From positions 1 through 60,363 of the forward strand of contig JAIUOK010000029.1 in assembly GCA_020161245.1 (NCBI GenBank): 60,363 nt of DNA, read 5' to 3'. Of this stretch, positions 18,183-25,539 are shown one piece after another. The notes beneath the pieces are model-generated. The model saw only the letters and a list, made by a program, of their open reading frames with translations, ran no database searches and was not told the origin of the DNA. A program made the position numbers and the translations under genes. Source of the DNA: Actinomycetota bacterium (GTDB lineage: Bacteria > Actinomycetota > Actinomycetes > S36-B12 > CAIYMF01). Numbering within the stretch: position 1 is the first letter of the stretch; every line of letters starts with the position of its first letter.

Positions 18183-19910
18183 GTGACGACGACGTCCGGT
18201 CCCTCGACCACGGCTGCCCTGCCCACCGATCTCGAGATCGCACGAGCCGCCCGGCTCAGGCCGCTGGAGGAGGTGGTCGAGGGGACGGGCCTGACCCCGG
18301 AGCACCTCGAGCCCTACGGGCGACACGTCGCCAAGATCTCCACGAGCGCCGCCGTCGACCTCGCCGACCGGCCGCAGGCGCGCTACGTCCTCGTCACCGC
18401 CATCACGCCGACCCCGCTCGGCGAGGGCAAGACGACGACCGCCGTCGGGCTCGCCCAGGGCCTCGCGCTGCGTGGGCACCGCGCGGCCGTGGCGCTGCGC
18501 CAGCCGTCGATGGGTCCGACGTTCGGCATCAAGGGCGGCGCCGCGGGCGGCGGCTACAGCCAGGTCGTGCCGATGGAGTCGATGAACCTCCACCTCACCG
18601 GCGACTTCCATGCCGTGACCGCGGCCCACAACCTGCTCGCAGCGATGGTCGACAACCACCTGCACTTCGGCAACGAGCTCGGCATCGAGCCGCACAGCGT
18701 CGCGTGGCGGCGGGTGCTCGACGTCAACGACCGCGCGCTGCGCAACATCGTGGTCGGCCTCGGCGCGAAGGTGGACGGCGTGCCGCGGCAGGCCGGCTTC
18801 GACATCACGGCGGCGTCCGAGGTGATGGTGATCCTCAGCCTCGCCACCGATCTGCACGACCTGCGCCAGCGGCTCGGCCGCATCGTCGTCGGCTACTCCT
18901 ACGACGGCGAGCCGGTGACCGCCGAGCAGCTCAAGGCGGCAGGCGCGATGACGGTGATCCTCAAGGACGCGCTCGCGCCCAACCTGCTGCAGACCCTCGA
19001 GGGCACGCCCGCGCTGGTGCACACGGGCCCGTTCGGCAACATCGCCACGGGCAACTCCAGCGTCATCGCCGACCTGATCGGCGCACGGATGGGCGACTAC
19101 CTCGTCACCGAGGCCGGGTTCGGCTCCGACATGGGCGCCGAGCGGTTCTTCGACGTGAAGTGCCGGGTGAGCGGCCTGCGACCGGACGTCGCCGTGCTCG
19201 TGACGACCGTGCGCGCGCTCAAGGCCCACAGCGGCCGGTTCACCATCAAGCCGGGCCACCCGCTGCCCGACGGCCTGCTCGCCGAGAGCCCCGACGACGT
19301 CCGCGCCGGTGCGAGCAACCTCGAGCACCACATCGAGATCCTGCAGTCCTTCGGCGTCTCGCCGGTCGTGGCCATCAACGCGTTCCCCGGCGACCACGCC
19401 TCCGAGCACGAGGTGATCGCCGAGATCGCCGAGAAGGCGGGGGCGCGCGTCGCGGTCACGCGGCACGTCGCCGAGGGCGGCCGGGGTGCGCAGGAGCTCG
19501 TCGACGCGGTCGAGGCGGCGGCCGAGGACGCGACGCAGCCGCGCTTCGCCTACGACCTCGACGAGCCGCTCGTCGACAAGATCACCGACGTCGCGCGCGA
19601 CGTCTACGGCGCTACCGGCATCGACCTCAGCCCTGCGGCGAGGGCGGGGCTCGAGCAGTTCGAGCGGCTCGGCTACGGCGGGTTCCCGGTGGTCATCGCC
19701 AAGACGCACCTGTCGATCTCGTCCGACCCGTCGCTGCTCGGCGCTCCGCGCGGCTGGCGGATGCCGGTGCGCGAGGTGCGTGCCGCAGTCGGGGCCGGGT
19801 ACGTCTACGCGATCGCCGGCGACATGCGCACGATGCCGGGACTGTCCCAGCACCCGGCGGCCGAGCGCATCGACATCGACGAGCACGGGGAGATCGTCGG
19901 CCTGAGCTGA
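18183..19910 (+). CDS. fhs: Formate-tetrahydrofolate ligase
   Basis: 575 residues, normal for the family plus about 15 at the N-terminus. It joins formate to tetrahydrofolate with ATP, giving 10-formyl-THF for purine and formyl-Met synthesis in the cytoplasm. The nucleotide-binding loop TPTPLGEGKTTTAVGL lies near 74-89, followed by RQPSMGPTFGIKGGAAGGGYSQ in two parts near 104-125. The C-terminal family motifs FPVVIAKTHLSISSDP and MRTMPGL are present. GTG start; AGCAGG nearby is a weak ribosome site. It may share a transcript with the I78-like gene 11 bases downstream. Confidence 0.96.
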   Translation: MTTTSGPSTTAALPTDLEIARAARLRPLEEVVEGTGLTPEHLEPYGRHVAKISTSAAVDLADRPQARYVLVTAITPTPLGEGKTTTAVGLAQGLALRGHRAAVALRQPSMGPTFGIKGGAAGGGYSQVVPMESMNLHLTGDFHAVTAAHNLLAAMVDNHLHFGNELGIEPHSVAWRRVLDVNDRALRNIVVGLGAKVDGVPRQAGFDITAASEVMVILSLATDLHDLRQRLGRIVVGYSYDGEPVTAEQLKAAGAMTVILKDALAPNLLQTLEGTPALVHTGPFGNIATGNSSVIADLIGARMGDYLVTEAGFGSDMGAERFFDVKCRVSGLRPDVAVLVTTVRALKAHSGRFTIKPGHPLPDGLLAESPDDVRAGASNLEHHIEILQSFGVSPVVAINAFPGDHASEHEVIAEIAEKAGARVAVTRHVAEGGRGAQELVDAVEAAAEDATQPRFAYDLDEPLVDKITDVARDVYGATGIDLSPAARAGLEQFERLGYGGFPVVIAKTHLSISSDPSLLGAPRGWRMPVREVRAAVGAGYVYAIAGDMRTMPGLSQHPAAERIDIDEHGEIVGLS

Positions 19911-19921
19911 GAGGAGCGCGC

Positions 19922-20122
19922 ATGAGCGTCCCGCCCGACCTCACGTGGGTGCAGGCCTACGAGGGCCTGCCTATGCCCGACATCGTCGACGTCGCCGAGG
20001 CCGACGGCCACCAGGTGCGGGTCGTGCGCGCCGGCGACGCGATGACCCTGGACTACCGGCCGACCCGGCTCAACGTCGTCGTGGACGACGAGGACCGGGT
20101 GCTACGCGTCTTCGGCGGCTGA
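19922..20122 (+). CDS. I78-family peptidase-inhibitor-like small protein
   Basis: 66 residues from an ATG eight bases after GAGAGGAG. The C-terminal two thirds match the I78 inhibitor pattern: a short helix, VRVVRAGDAMTLDYRPTRLN, then VVVDDEDRVLRVFGG. I78 proteins are small potato-inhibitor-type folds that act on serine proteases. There is no signal peptide here, so a secreted inhibitor role is unsure. It lies 11 bases after fhs and converges on the MoaD gene. Confidence 0.7.
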   Translation: MSVPPDLTWVQAYEGLPMPDIVDVAEADGHQVRVVRAGDAMTLDYRPTRLNVVVDDEDRVLRVFGG

Positions 20123-20135
20123 GCCCGGCCGGAGC

Positions 20136-20429
20136 TCAGCCCCCGGCCACCGACGGGAGCACGTGGACGACGTCGCCGTCGCGCACCGGCGTGGCCTGGC
20201 CGCCGAGATGGCGGACGTCGTCGTCGCCGACGTAGAGGTTGACGAACCTGCGCACCTCGCCTCGCTCGTCGCGGATCCGGCGCTCGAGCGCCGGATGCGA
20301 GACCGCCAGCGCGTCGAGCAGCGCACCCACCGACGCGGGGCCGCCCGAGGCGTCGACGTCGACGGCGATGCTGCGGGCGCCGCCCGCCGGCTCGGCGAGC
20401 GGCCCCGGCAGCTTCACGATGATGGCCAT
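20136..20429 (-). CDS. MoaD/ThiS-like ubiquitin-fold sulfur carrier
   Basis: 97 residues. Beta-grasp pattern: VKLPGPLAEPAGGARSIAV, a helix with SVGALLDALAVSHPAL, VNLYVGDDDVRHL, and a final VHVLPSVAGG. The protein ends exactly in Gly-Gly, the hallmark needed for adenylation and thiocarboxylation. No moaE, moeB or thiS partners lie nearby; instead it is 5 bases downstream of a BNR-repeat gene. Pairing of a MoaD-like protein with a BNR/sialidase-like protein recurs in Actinobacteria and is not explained. ATG 20429 is the natural start. Confidence 0.8.
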   Translation of the reverse strand: MAIIVKLPGPLAEPAGGARSIAVDVDASGGPASVGALLDALAVSHPALERRIRDERGEVRRFVNLYVGDDDVRHLGGQATPVRDGDVVHVLPSVAGG

Positions 20430-20434
20430 GGCCC

Positions 20435-21511
20435 TCAGACGACGGCCGCGCGCACCGAGAGCACGTCGGGCAGGTGGTCGGCGACGACCTGCCACGACGC
20501 GCCGTCGTCGGCGCTGGCGTAGACGACGCCGTCACGGGTACCCAGGTACAGCCCGGTGGGGCTCAGCGGGTCGACGCAGGCGGCGTCGCGCAGGACGACG
20601 GTGTAGCTGGAGTCGGGCAGGCCCTCGCCCTGCTCCTCCCACGACGCGCCGGCGTCGGTGGTGCGGTAGACCCGCATCCGGCCGCCGACGGGGATCCGTC
20701 GGGCGTCGGCCTCCAGCGGCATCACCCACGCGGTGCCGGGCGTGGTGGGCGACCCCAGCACGAAGAACCCGAAGTCGCTGGGCAGGCCGTCGGCGATCGA
20801 GACCCACTGCCCGCCGCCGTCGTCGGACCGGTAGACCCCGTGGTGGTTCTGCAGGTACATCCGCTGCGGGTCGCCGGCATCGACGGCCACCTTGTGGACG
20901 CACTGCCCGTACTCGGGGTACTCGTCCGGCGAGAACGAGACGTGGATCCCGCGGTTGCGCGGCGTCCACCCCTCGGAGCCGTCGTCGGACACGTAGACGC
21001 CGCCGGTGCTCATCGCGACCGTGACCTTCGACGTCTCTGCGTCGGGAACGATCGTGTGGACGGCTGCACCGCCGAAGCCGGGCGCCCAGTCCTTGCGGTG
21101 CGGGTGGTCCCACAGCCCGCGCACGAGCGAGAAGGTCTCGCCCCGGTCGTCGCTGCGCCACAGCGACGTGGGCTCGCAGCCGGCCCAGACGACGTCGGGC
21201 CGATCCGCGGTGTCGGGCTGGATCTGCCACACCCGGCCGAGGGCCTCGCCTGTGTCGTCGGGGAAGCGGATCGCCGCGTTCTCCGTCTCGTGCCACGTGG
21301 CGCCGAGGTCGTCGGACCACGCGAGCGTGGGCCCCCAGTGCCACGACATGACACCGGCGTAGATGCGCGGCGTCGAGGACCGCGTATCGACCGCGACGGC
21401 GGCGGTCTCCTGCATGAGGAAGTGCGGACCGTCGGAGGTCCATGTGCGGCGGTCGTCGGACCGGAACAGCCACAGCCCCTTGCGGGTGCCGACGGCAAGC
21501 AGGACGGTCAT
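20435..21511 (-). CDS. BNR/VPS10-type beta-propeller protein
   Basis: 358 residues, annotated in many genomes as exo-alpha-sialidase-like or WD40/YVTN/BNR protein. At least five Asp-box-like turns occur (LFRSDDRRTW, LAWSDDLGATW, LWRSDDRGETF, VYVSDDGSEGW, VYRSDDGGGQW, VYRTTDAGASW), spaced about 45-60 residues, as in six- or seven-bladed propellers. The sialidase Arg triad is not evident, so enzymatic activity should not be assumed. No signal peptide: cytoplasmic. It is co-transcribed with the MoaD-like gene 5 bases downstream. The start at 21511 gives MTVLLAVGTRKGLWLF, a good first blade. Confidence 0.8.
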   Translation of the reverse strand: MTVLLAVGTRKGLWLFRSDDRRTWTSDGPHFLMQETAAVAVDTRSSTPRIYAGVMSWHWGPTLAWSDDLGATWHETENAAIRFPDDTGEALGRVWQIQPDTADRPDVVWAGCEPTSLWRSDDRGETFSLVRGLWDHPHRKDWAPGFGGAAVHTIVPDAETSKVTVAMSTGGVYVSDDGSEGWTPRNRGIHVSFSPDEYPEYGQCVHKVAVDAGDPQRMYLQNHHGVYRSDDGGGQWVSIADGLPSDFGFFVLGSPTTPGTAWVMPLEADARRIPVGGRMRVYRTTDAGASWEEQGEGLPDSSYTVVLRDAACVDPLSPTGLYLGTRDGVVYASADDGASWQVVADHLPDVLSVRAAVV

Positions 21512-21602
21512 GGCCTCACCTCTCCCGAGAATGCGCGAACGCTAGCGCCGCCCCCCGACAGCGGTCAGCGGGTTCCAGGCAGGCGTCCGGTGTCCGTGCG
21601 CG

Positions 21603-23237
21603 TCAGACCAGGCGGTCGTGCACGACTGTGCCGTTGGCCACGGTCAGCTCGACCCGCGCATCGCCGATCGGCCCGGCGTCGTCGGCGAACAGGTCGCGGT
21701 CGAGCACGACGACGTCGGCCCGCTTGCCGACCTCGAGCGTGCCCGAGTCGTGCTCGTCGTGGTTGACGTACGCCGTGCCGCTGGTGAACCCGGCGAGCGC
21801 AGCCGCGAGCGGGATCGCCTCGTCGGGCAGGAAGGGAGGCCGCGAGCGATCCTCGGCGCCGACGCGCGTGACCGCGACCTCCATCTGTGCGAGCGGATCG
21901 GCCGTGCTGACCGGCCAGTCCGAGCCCATCGCCAGCACCGCGCCGCGGCGCAGGAGCGAGCCGAACGGGTACATGAGGTCGACGCGGTCCTGACCGAGGA
22001 ACGGCACCGTGAGCACGTCCATCTGCGGGTCGCTCTGGGCCCACAGCGCCTGGCAGTTGGCGACGACGTCGAGCTCGCGGAACCGGTGGAGGTCGTCGGG
22101 CTGGACGATCTGGATGTGCGCGAGGTGGTGGCGCAGGTCGTGCGGGCCGTGGATCGCGCGCGCCCTCTCGACGGCGTCGAGGGCGAGGCGCACCGCGCGG
22201 TCGCCGATCGTGTGCATGTGCACCTGGAACCCGAGCCCGGTGAGCCGGTCGAGGGCGCCGTCGAGGATCTCGGGCTCGATGAACTGCAGGCCGGCGTTGT
22301 CGGTGTGCCCGCCGCAGCCGTCGCAGTAGGGCGCGAGCAGCGAGCCCGTGTAGTTCTCCAGCACCCCGTCGGTCATGATCTTGACCGTCGTCGGGTGGAA
22401 GCGTCCGCCGGAGGCCGCCTCGCGCTGAGCCACGAAGTCGTCGATCTGCTCGAGGCCGCGGTGGCGGTCCCACCACAGCGCGCCGACGACGCGGGCGGTG
22501 AGGGCGTCGTCCGCCGCGAGCGACGCGTACGCGGCCAGCGTGCCCGGCGTGACCCACGCGTCCTGCCACGCGGTGATGCCGAGCGCGTGCAGGTGCGCCT
22601 GAGCGCCGAGGATGGCGGCCTTCCACTCGTCGAGGTCCGGCTTGGGCACGTGCCGGTCCTCGAAGGTGTAGGCCGCGCCCTCGTGGAGCATGCCGGTGAT
22701 GCGGCCCTGCTCGTCGCGCTCGTAGCGGCCGTCGGACGGGTCGGCCACCGAGTCGTCGATCCCCGCGATCTCCAAGGCCTTGGAGTTGACCCACGCGCCG
22801 TGCGTGTCCTTGTTGAACAGGAACACCGGGCGGTCCGGGACGATCGCGTCGAGGTCGTCCTTGTGCGGGGTCCCGCCGGGGAAGTACTCCATCGCCCAGC
22901 CGCCGCCGATGATCCACTCGCGCTCCGGGTGCGCGTCGGCGTAGGCCTTGATCGCGGCGAGGTAGTCGTCGCGGCCGTGCGTGTCGAGCAGGTACAGGTG
23001 CAGCAGGTTGCGGCCTGCGAAGGGCGCGTGGATGTGGGAGTCCTGGAATCCCGGCAGCACCATCCGCGTCCCGGCGTCGACGACGCGGGTCGCCGGGCCC
23101 GCCAGCTCGAGCACCTCGTCGCGCGTGCCCACCGCGACGATGCGGTCGCCGGCCAGGGCCACGCCATGGGCCCAGCGTCGGACTGCGTCGCCGGTCCAGA
23201 CGCGGCCGAGGAGGACGAGGTCGGCGGACGGGCTCAT
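21603..23237 (-). CDS. YtcJ-like metal-dependent amidohydrolase (amidohydrolase 3 family)
   Basis: 544 residues from an ATG with AGGAG five bases upstream. Layout: a small beta domain (2-60), then a TIM-barrel metal centre with LPGFQDSHIHAPF (the HxH ligands, near residue 65), a lysine segment VKIMTDGV near 260 suited to carbamylation, HMHTIGDRA near 328, HIQIVQPDD near 360, and the catalytic Asp in GSDWPVS near 430. The C-terminal beta strands rejoin the small domain. YtcJ relatives hydrolyse amides or esters of unknown identity. Single gene in its own unit; the long intergenic stretch upstream (23238-23712) holds a separate small transcript. Confidence 0.88.
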   Translation of the reverse strand: MSPSADLVLLGRVWTGDAVRRWAHGVALAGDRIVAVGTRDEVLELAGPATRVVDAGTRMVLPGFQDSHIHAPFAGRNLLHLYLLDTHGRDDYLAAIKAYADAHPEREWIIGGGWAMEYFPGGTPHKDDLDAIVPDRPVFLFNKDTHGAWVNSKALEIAGIDDSVADPSDGRYERDEQGRITGMLHEGAAYTFEDRHVPKPDLDEWKAAILGAQAHLHALGITAWQDAWVTPGTLAAYASLAADDALTARVVGALWWDRHRGLEQIDDFVAQREAASGGRFHPTTVKIMTDGVLENYTGSLLAPYCDGCGGHTDNAGLQFIEPEILDGALDRLTGLGFQVHMHTIGDRAVRLALDAVERARAIHGPHDLRHHLAHIQIVQPDDLHRFRELDVVANCQALWAQSDPQMDVLTVPFLGQDRVDLMYPFGSLLRRGAVLAMGSDWPVSTADPLAQMEVAVTRVGAEDRSRPPFLPDEAIPLAAALAGFTSGTAYVNHDEHDSGTLEVGKRADVVVLDRDLFADDAGPIGDARVELTVANGTVVHDRLV

Positions 23238-23296
23238 GGGGCTCCTGACTCGTGGTCGCTGCTCCGTCCGGGCTGCTCCGGACGGGTGGGAGTTTA

Positions 23297-23306
23297 GGGA
23301 CGTCCC
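23297..23306. promoter_or_regulatory. Perfect 10-bp palindrome upstream of the amidohydrolase gene
   Basis: GGGACGTCCC, 60 bases before the amidohydrolase start on the minus strand. A second palindrome, GTGATCAC, lies at 23328-23335. Either could be an operator for the divergent pair (amidohydrolase; small transcript). No protein can be assigned. Confidence 0.3.
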
Positions 23307-23434
23307 GTGCAGGGGAGGGTGGGGCGGGTGATCACTGTCACCCGGATGTTCACCGGCGATTAGGGAATGGATCAGGTTTCCCGTAACGTTGCCGATACGT
23401 ACGGTGTGATGTCCTGACATGCAGCCGCATCACG

Positions 23435-23590
23435 ATGGCTCGCGAAGAGACCCACCGGCACCCGCGCCGAGGCGATCAGCCCCGCGGGAAGTCCCGGAGA
23501 ACGACGCGCGCAGCGCTTTGCGCAGCGCCGTACCTCCGGCAGGAAGGAAGAGGTAGTGCCATGGACGACTTCGGTCCCTGGGACGACTGA
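23435..23590 (+). CDS. Candidate microprotein gene (51 aa, or 9 aa from an internal start)
   Basis: A short frame in the 475-base gap 23238-23712. From ATG 23435 it encodes 51 residues, Arg-rich and with unconvincing codon bias. From the internal in-frame ATG at 23561, directly behind a purine-rich GGAAGGAAGAGG site, it encodes MDDFGPWDD and stops. The good ribosome site makes the nonapeptide the more likely product. A structured RNA segment precedes it (23494-23539) and a strong terminator follows 50 bases after the stop, so the region looks like a dedicated short transcript. I do not recognise the peptide. Confidence 0.35.
   Translation: MAREETHRHPRRGDQPRGKSRRTTRAALCAAPYLRQEGRGSAMDDFGPWDD
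23494..23539 (+). ncRNA. Structured RNA leader ahead of the microprotein
   Basis: CCGGAG (23494-23499) pairs with CTCCGG (23534-23539). It encloses a hairpin of GCGCAGCGC (23508-23516), loop TTT and a second GCGCAGCGC (23520-23528), which pairs fully except one central A-A mismatch. It ends about 10 bases before the purine-rich ribosome site. It fits no riboswitch consensus I know. It could be an attenuator or part of a small RNA. Confidence 0.4.
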
Positions 23591-23639
23591 GCACCCAGCT
23601 CCGTCGCCGTCGGCCCCCTGAGGGCCGGCCCACAGCATC

Positions 23640-23671
23640 GCGAGGCCCCCGCAACGACGCGGGGGCCTCGC
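23640..23671 (+). terminator. Strong rho-independent-type terminator
   Basis: GCGAGGCCCCCGC, loop AACGAC, GCGGGGGCCTCGC: a perfect 13-bp stem followed by CCTTTG. It lies 50 bases after the microprotein stop and about 40 bases past the end of the minus-strand GGDEF gene, so it may end transcripts from both sides. Confidence 0.8.
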
Positions 23672-23712
23672 CCTTTGTCCGCCCGGTCTCGCCCGAGGCA
23701 GGTGCTCGTAGG

Positions 23713-24768
23713 TCACCCCGCGTCGGCCCCCGTGGCCGTGCTGCCCGTCTCGTGGCCGTCGGGCAGGTCCGGCTCCCGGGGCTGGGGCACCGCTGCTCGC
23801 GCCGATCCCTGCTTGGCCGAGTACAGGACGGCGTCGGCGCGGGCCGTGGCCGCCTCGAGCGTCTCGCCAGGGCGCCACTCCACGGCACCCGCCGTCCACC
23901 GGGTCGGTGACGCCGTCGACATCCGCTCGACGATCGTGGCGGCCTCCTCCGGGCTGGTGCCGGGGAGGACGACGATGAACTCGTCGCCGCCGGTGCGCGC
24001 GACGGCGTCCGCGTCGCGCAGGTGGCCCTGCCACGACGTCGTCAGGTCGACGAGCAGCTGGTCGCCCGCGGGATGGCCGTGCTCGTCGTTGAAGTGCTTG
24101 AAGCGGTCGAGGTCGATCGCGACGATCGTGGTGGGCCGCCCTGCGCGGGCCGCCATCGACTGAGCGGTCGTGGCCTTGAGCTCGAGCCCCGTGCGGTTGA
24201 GGACGCCGGTGAGCGGGTCGCACAGGGCGAGCGCGCTGAGCCGGTCGACCATCCGTACGCAGACGTGCGTGGAGAACGGCACGGCGACGGCGAACAGGGC
24301 GACGAGGTATCCGTCGATCGGGTGCCGCTCCTCGCCGAACCCGAGGGCCAGCGCCCAGGCGGCGAGCGCGAACAGGGAGACCGCCCACGTCGCCCGCCGG
24401 GGGAGCAGGCCCGCGATCGCCGGGATCCCCGCCAGCAGGATGATCGGCATCGACAGGTGGCCGAGCTCGGTGGCCGCGGTGTGGGTCGTCACGGCGCCGC
24501 CGAGGATCAGCGCCACGAGTGCGATCTCGATGCCGCGCCGGCCGAGCCGGGGCAGCACCGTCAGCGCCAGCACCGCGCAGGCCAGCAGCACGGCTCCCGA
24601 CGCGAGGCTGAGCGGGATGCTGGTGCGCGGCGACGGCGGGAACAGCGCCGTGATGAAGCACAGCGCGGAGCCCGCGGCCAGGAAGGCCGCCGACTCCACG
24701 AACGTCTTGCGCGACGGCGCGCGCCGCAGCGCGCCCGCCTGATGCCCAGCCACCCCTGGCCCCCTCAC
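23713..24768 (-). CDS. Membrane-bound GGDEF diguanylate cyclase
   Basis: 351 residues. About six hydrophobic segments in residues 25-178 form a membrane sensor. A GGDEF domain follows (DPLTGVLNRTG near 185 to about 325) and then a polar tail. The catalytic motif TGGDEF lies near 259-264 and the I-site RDAD exactly five residues before the GGDEF, so it should be active and product-inhibited. It is not a close relative of the two PAS-GGDEF proteins in this window. First start GTG 24768; a second in-frame GTG at 24753 has GAGGGGG seven bases before it and may be the real start. The ligand of the membrane part is unknown. Confidence 0.87.
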   Translation of the reverse strand: MRGPGVAGHQAGALRRAPSRKTFVESAAFLAAGSALCFITALFPPSPRTSIPLSLASGAVLLACAVLALTVLPRLGRRGIEIALVALILGGAVTTHTAATELGHLSMPIILLAGIPAIAGLLPRRATWAVSLFALAAWALALGFGEERHPIDGYLVALFAVAVPFSTHVCVRMVDRLSALALCDPLTGVLNRTGLELKATTAQSMAARAGRPTTIVAIDLDRFKHFNDEHGHPAGDQLLVDLTTSWQGHLRDADAVARTGGDEFIVVLPGTSPEEAATIVERMSTASPTRWTAGAVEWRPGETLEAATARADAVLYSAKQGSARAAVPQPREPDLPDGHETGSTATGADAG

Positions 24769-24906
24769 TGCCCCCGTGAGGTTCCTTGCTGGAGCAATCC
24801 GTACACGACTGTCCGGTACCGATGCATCCCCTGTTCCGCGGAGGGAAGGTCAGGACTTGGTCAAGCGCCACGAGACGTGCGCCACGCCGCCGTCGGTGGA
24901 GCGCTC

Positions 24907-24912
24907 TACGGT
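24907..24912 (+). promoter_or_regulatory. -10 box of leaderless YdeI-like gene
   Basis: TACGGT, six bases, GTG at 24919. No ribosome site. Otherwise the divergent gap 24769-24918 shows nothing clear. Confidence 0.55.
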
Positions 24913-24918
24913 CGTGGC

Positions 24919-25494
24919 GTGGATGAGGAGCCGCGGCTGGTGCTCGAGACGGCCGAGGAGATGGGTGCGTGGATCGCCGCGCACGAGGGCGACGGCGGGT
25001 TCTGGCTCGTGGTGCCCAAGGCCGGGTCCGGGCTGCCGGGCATCGGGTACGCCGACGCGCTGCAGGTCGCGCTGGCGCACGGCTGGATCGACGCGCAGAA
25101 GAGGCCCGGCGAGCAGGACGGCACGTGGCTGCAGCGGTTCACCCCGCGCCGCGCGCGGAGCCGGTGGTCGCAGGTCAACCGCGGCCACGCCGAGCGCCTC
25201 ATCGCCGAGGGCCGGATGACGCCGGCCGGCCTGGCGGAGGTGGAGCGGGCCAGGGCCGACGGCCGGTGGGACGCCGCCTACGCGCCGCCCAGCACGGCCG
25301 AGCCCACGCCGGAGCTCGCGGCCGCGCTCGACGCCGTCGACGGGGCTCGGGCCGCGTTCGAGGGGCTTGACGGCCGCAACCGCTTCGCCGTGCTGCACCG
25401 CGCGGCCTCCCCGACGACCGCGAAGGGCAGGCAGTCGGCCGCCACGCGCCTGGCCGAGATGCTGGGGCGCGGCGAGACCCCGTACCCGCGCTGA
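24919..25494 (+). CDS. YdeI/OmpD-associated-family protein
   Basis: 191 residues. Family pieces are FWLVVPKAGSGLPGIGYADAL, in which a bulky-hydrophobic and Lys/Gly segment opens the fold, then ALAHGWIDAQKRPG (about 55-68, the most conserved stretch), WLQRFTPRRARSRWSQVNR (about 73-91) and RMTPAGLAEVERARADGRWDAAY (in two runs). It ends with a bacteriocin-protection-type helical region of about 60 residues (FEGLDGRNRFAVLHRAAS). Related proteins are small and cytoplasmic, with no agreed biochemical role; some are linked to resistance to peptides. Single gene. Confidence 0.75.
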   Translation: MDEEPRLVLETAEEMGAWIAAHEGDGGFWLVVPKAGSGLPGIGYADALQVALAHGWIDAQKRPGEQDGTWLQRFTPRRARSRWSQVNRGHAERLIAEGRMTPAGLAEVERARADGRWDAAYAPPSTAEPTPELAAALDAVDGARAAFEGLDGRNRFAVLHRAASPTTAKGRQSAATRLAEMLGRGETPYPR

Positions 25495-25539
25495 ATCGGC
25501 GTCGTGGCTGCGTGTGGCCCCGCCTAGACTGACCGGGCC

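Noticed and set aside
20435..21511. A sialidase.
   Set aside because: Asp-box turns are present, but no signal peptide and no clear Arg triad; only a propeller fold is supported.
23400..23600. A known riboswitch (cyclic-di-GMP, ydaO, cobalamin, ZTP or fluoride class) upstream of the microprotein.
   Set aside because: None of the consensus cores could be matched by eye; only generic stems are present.
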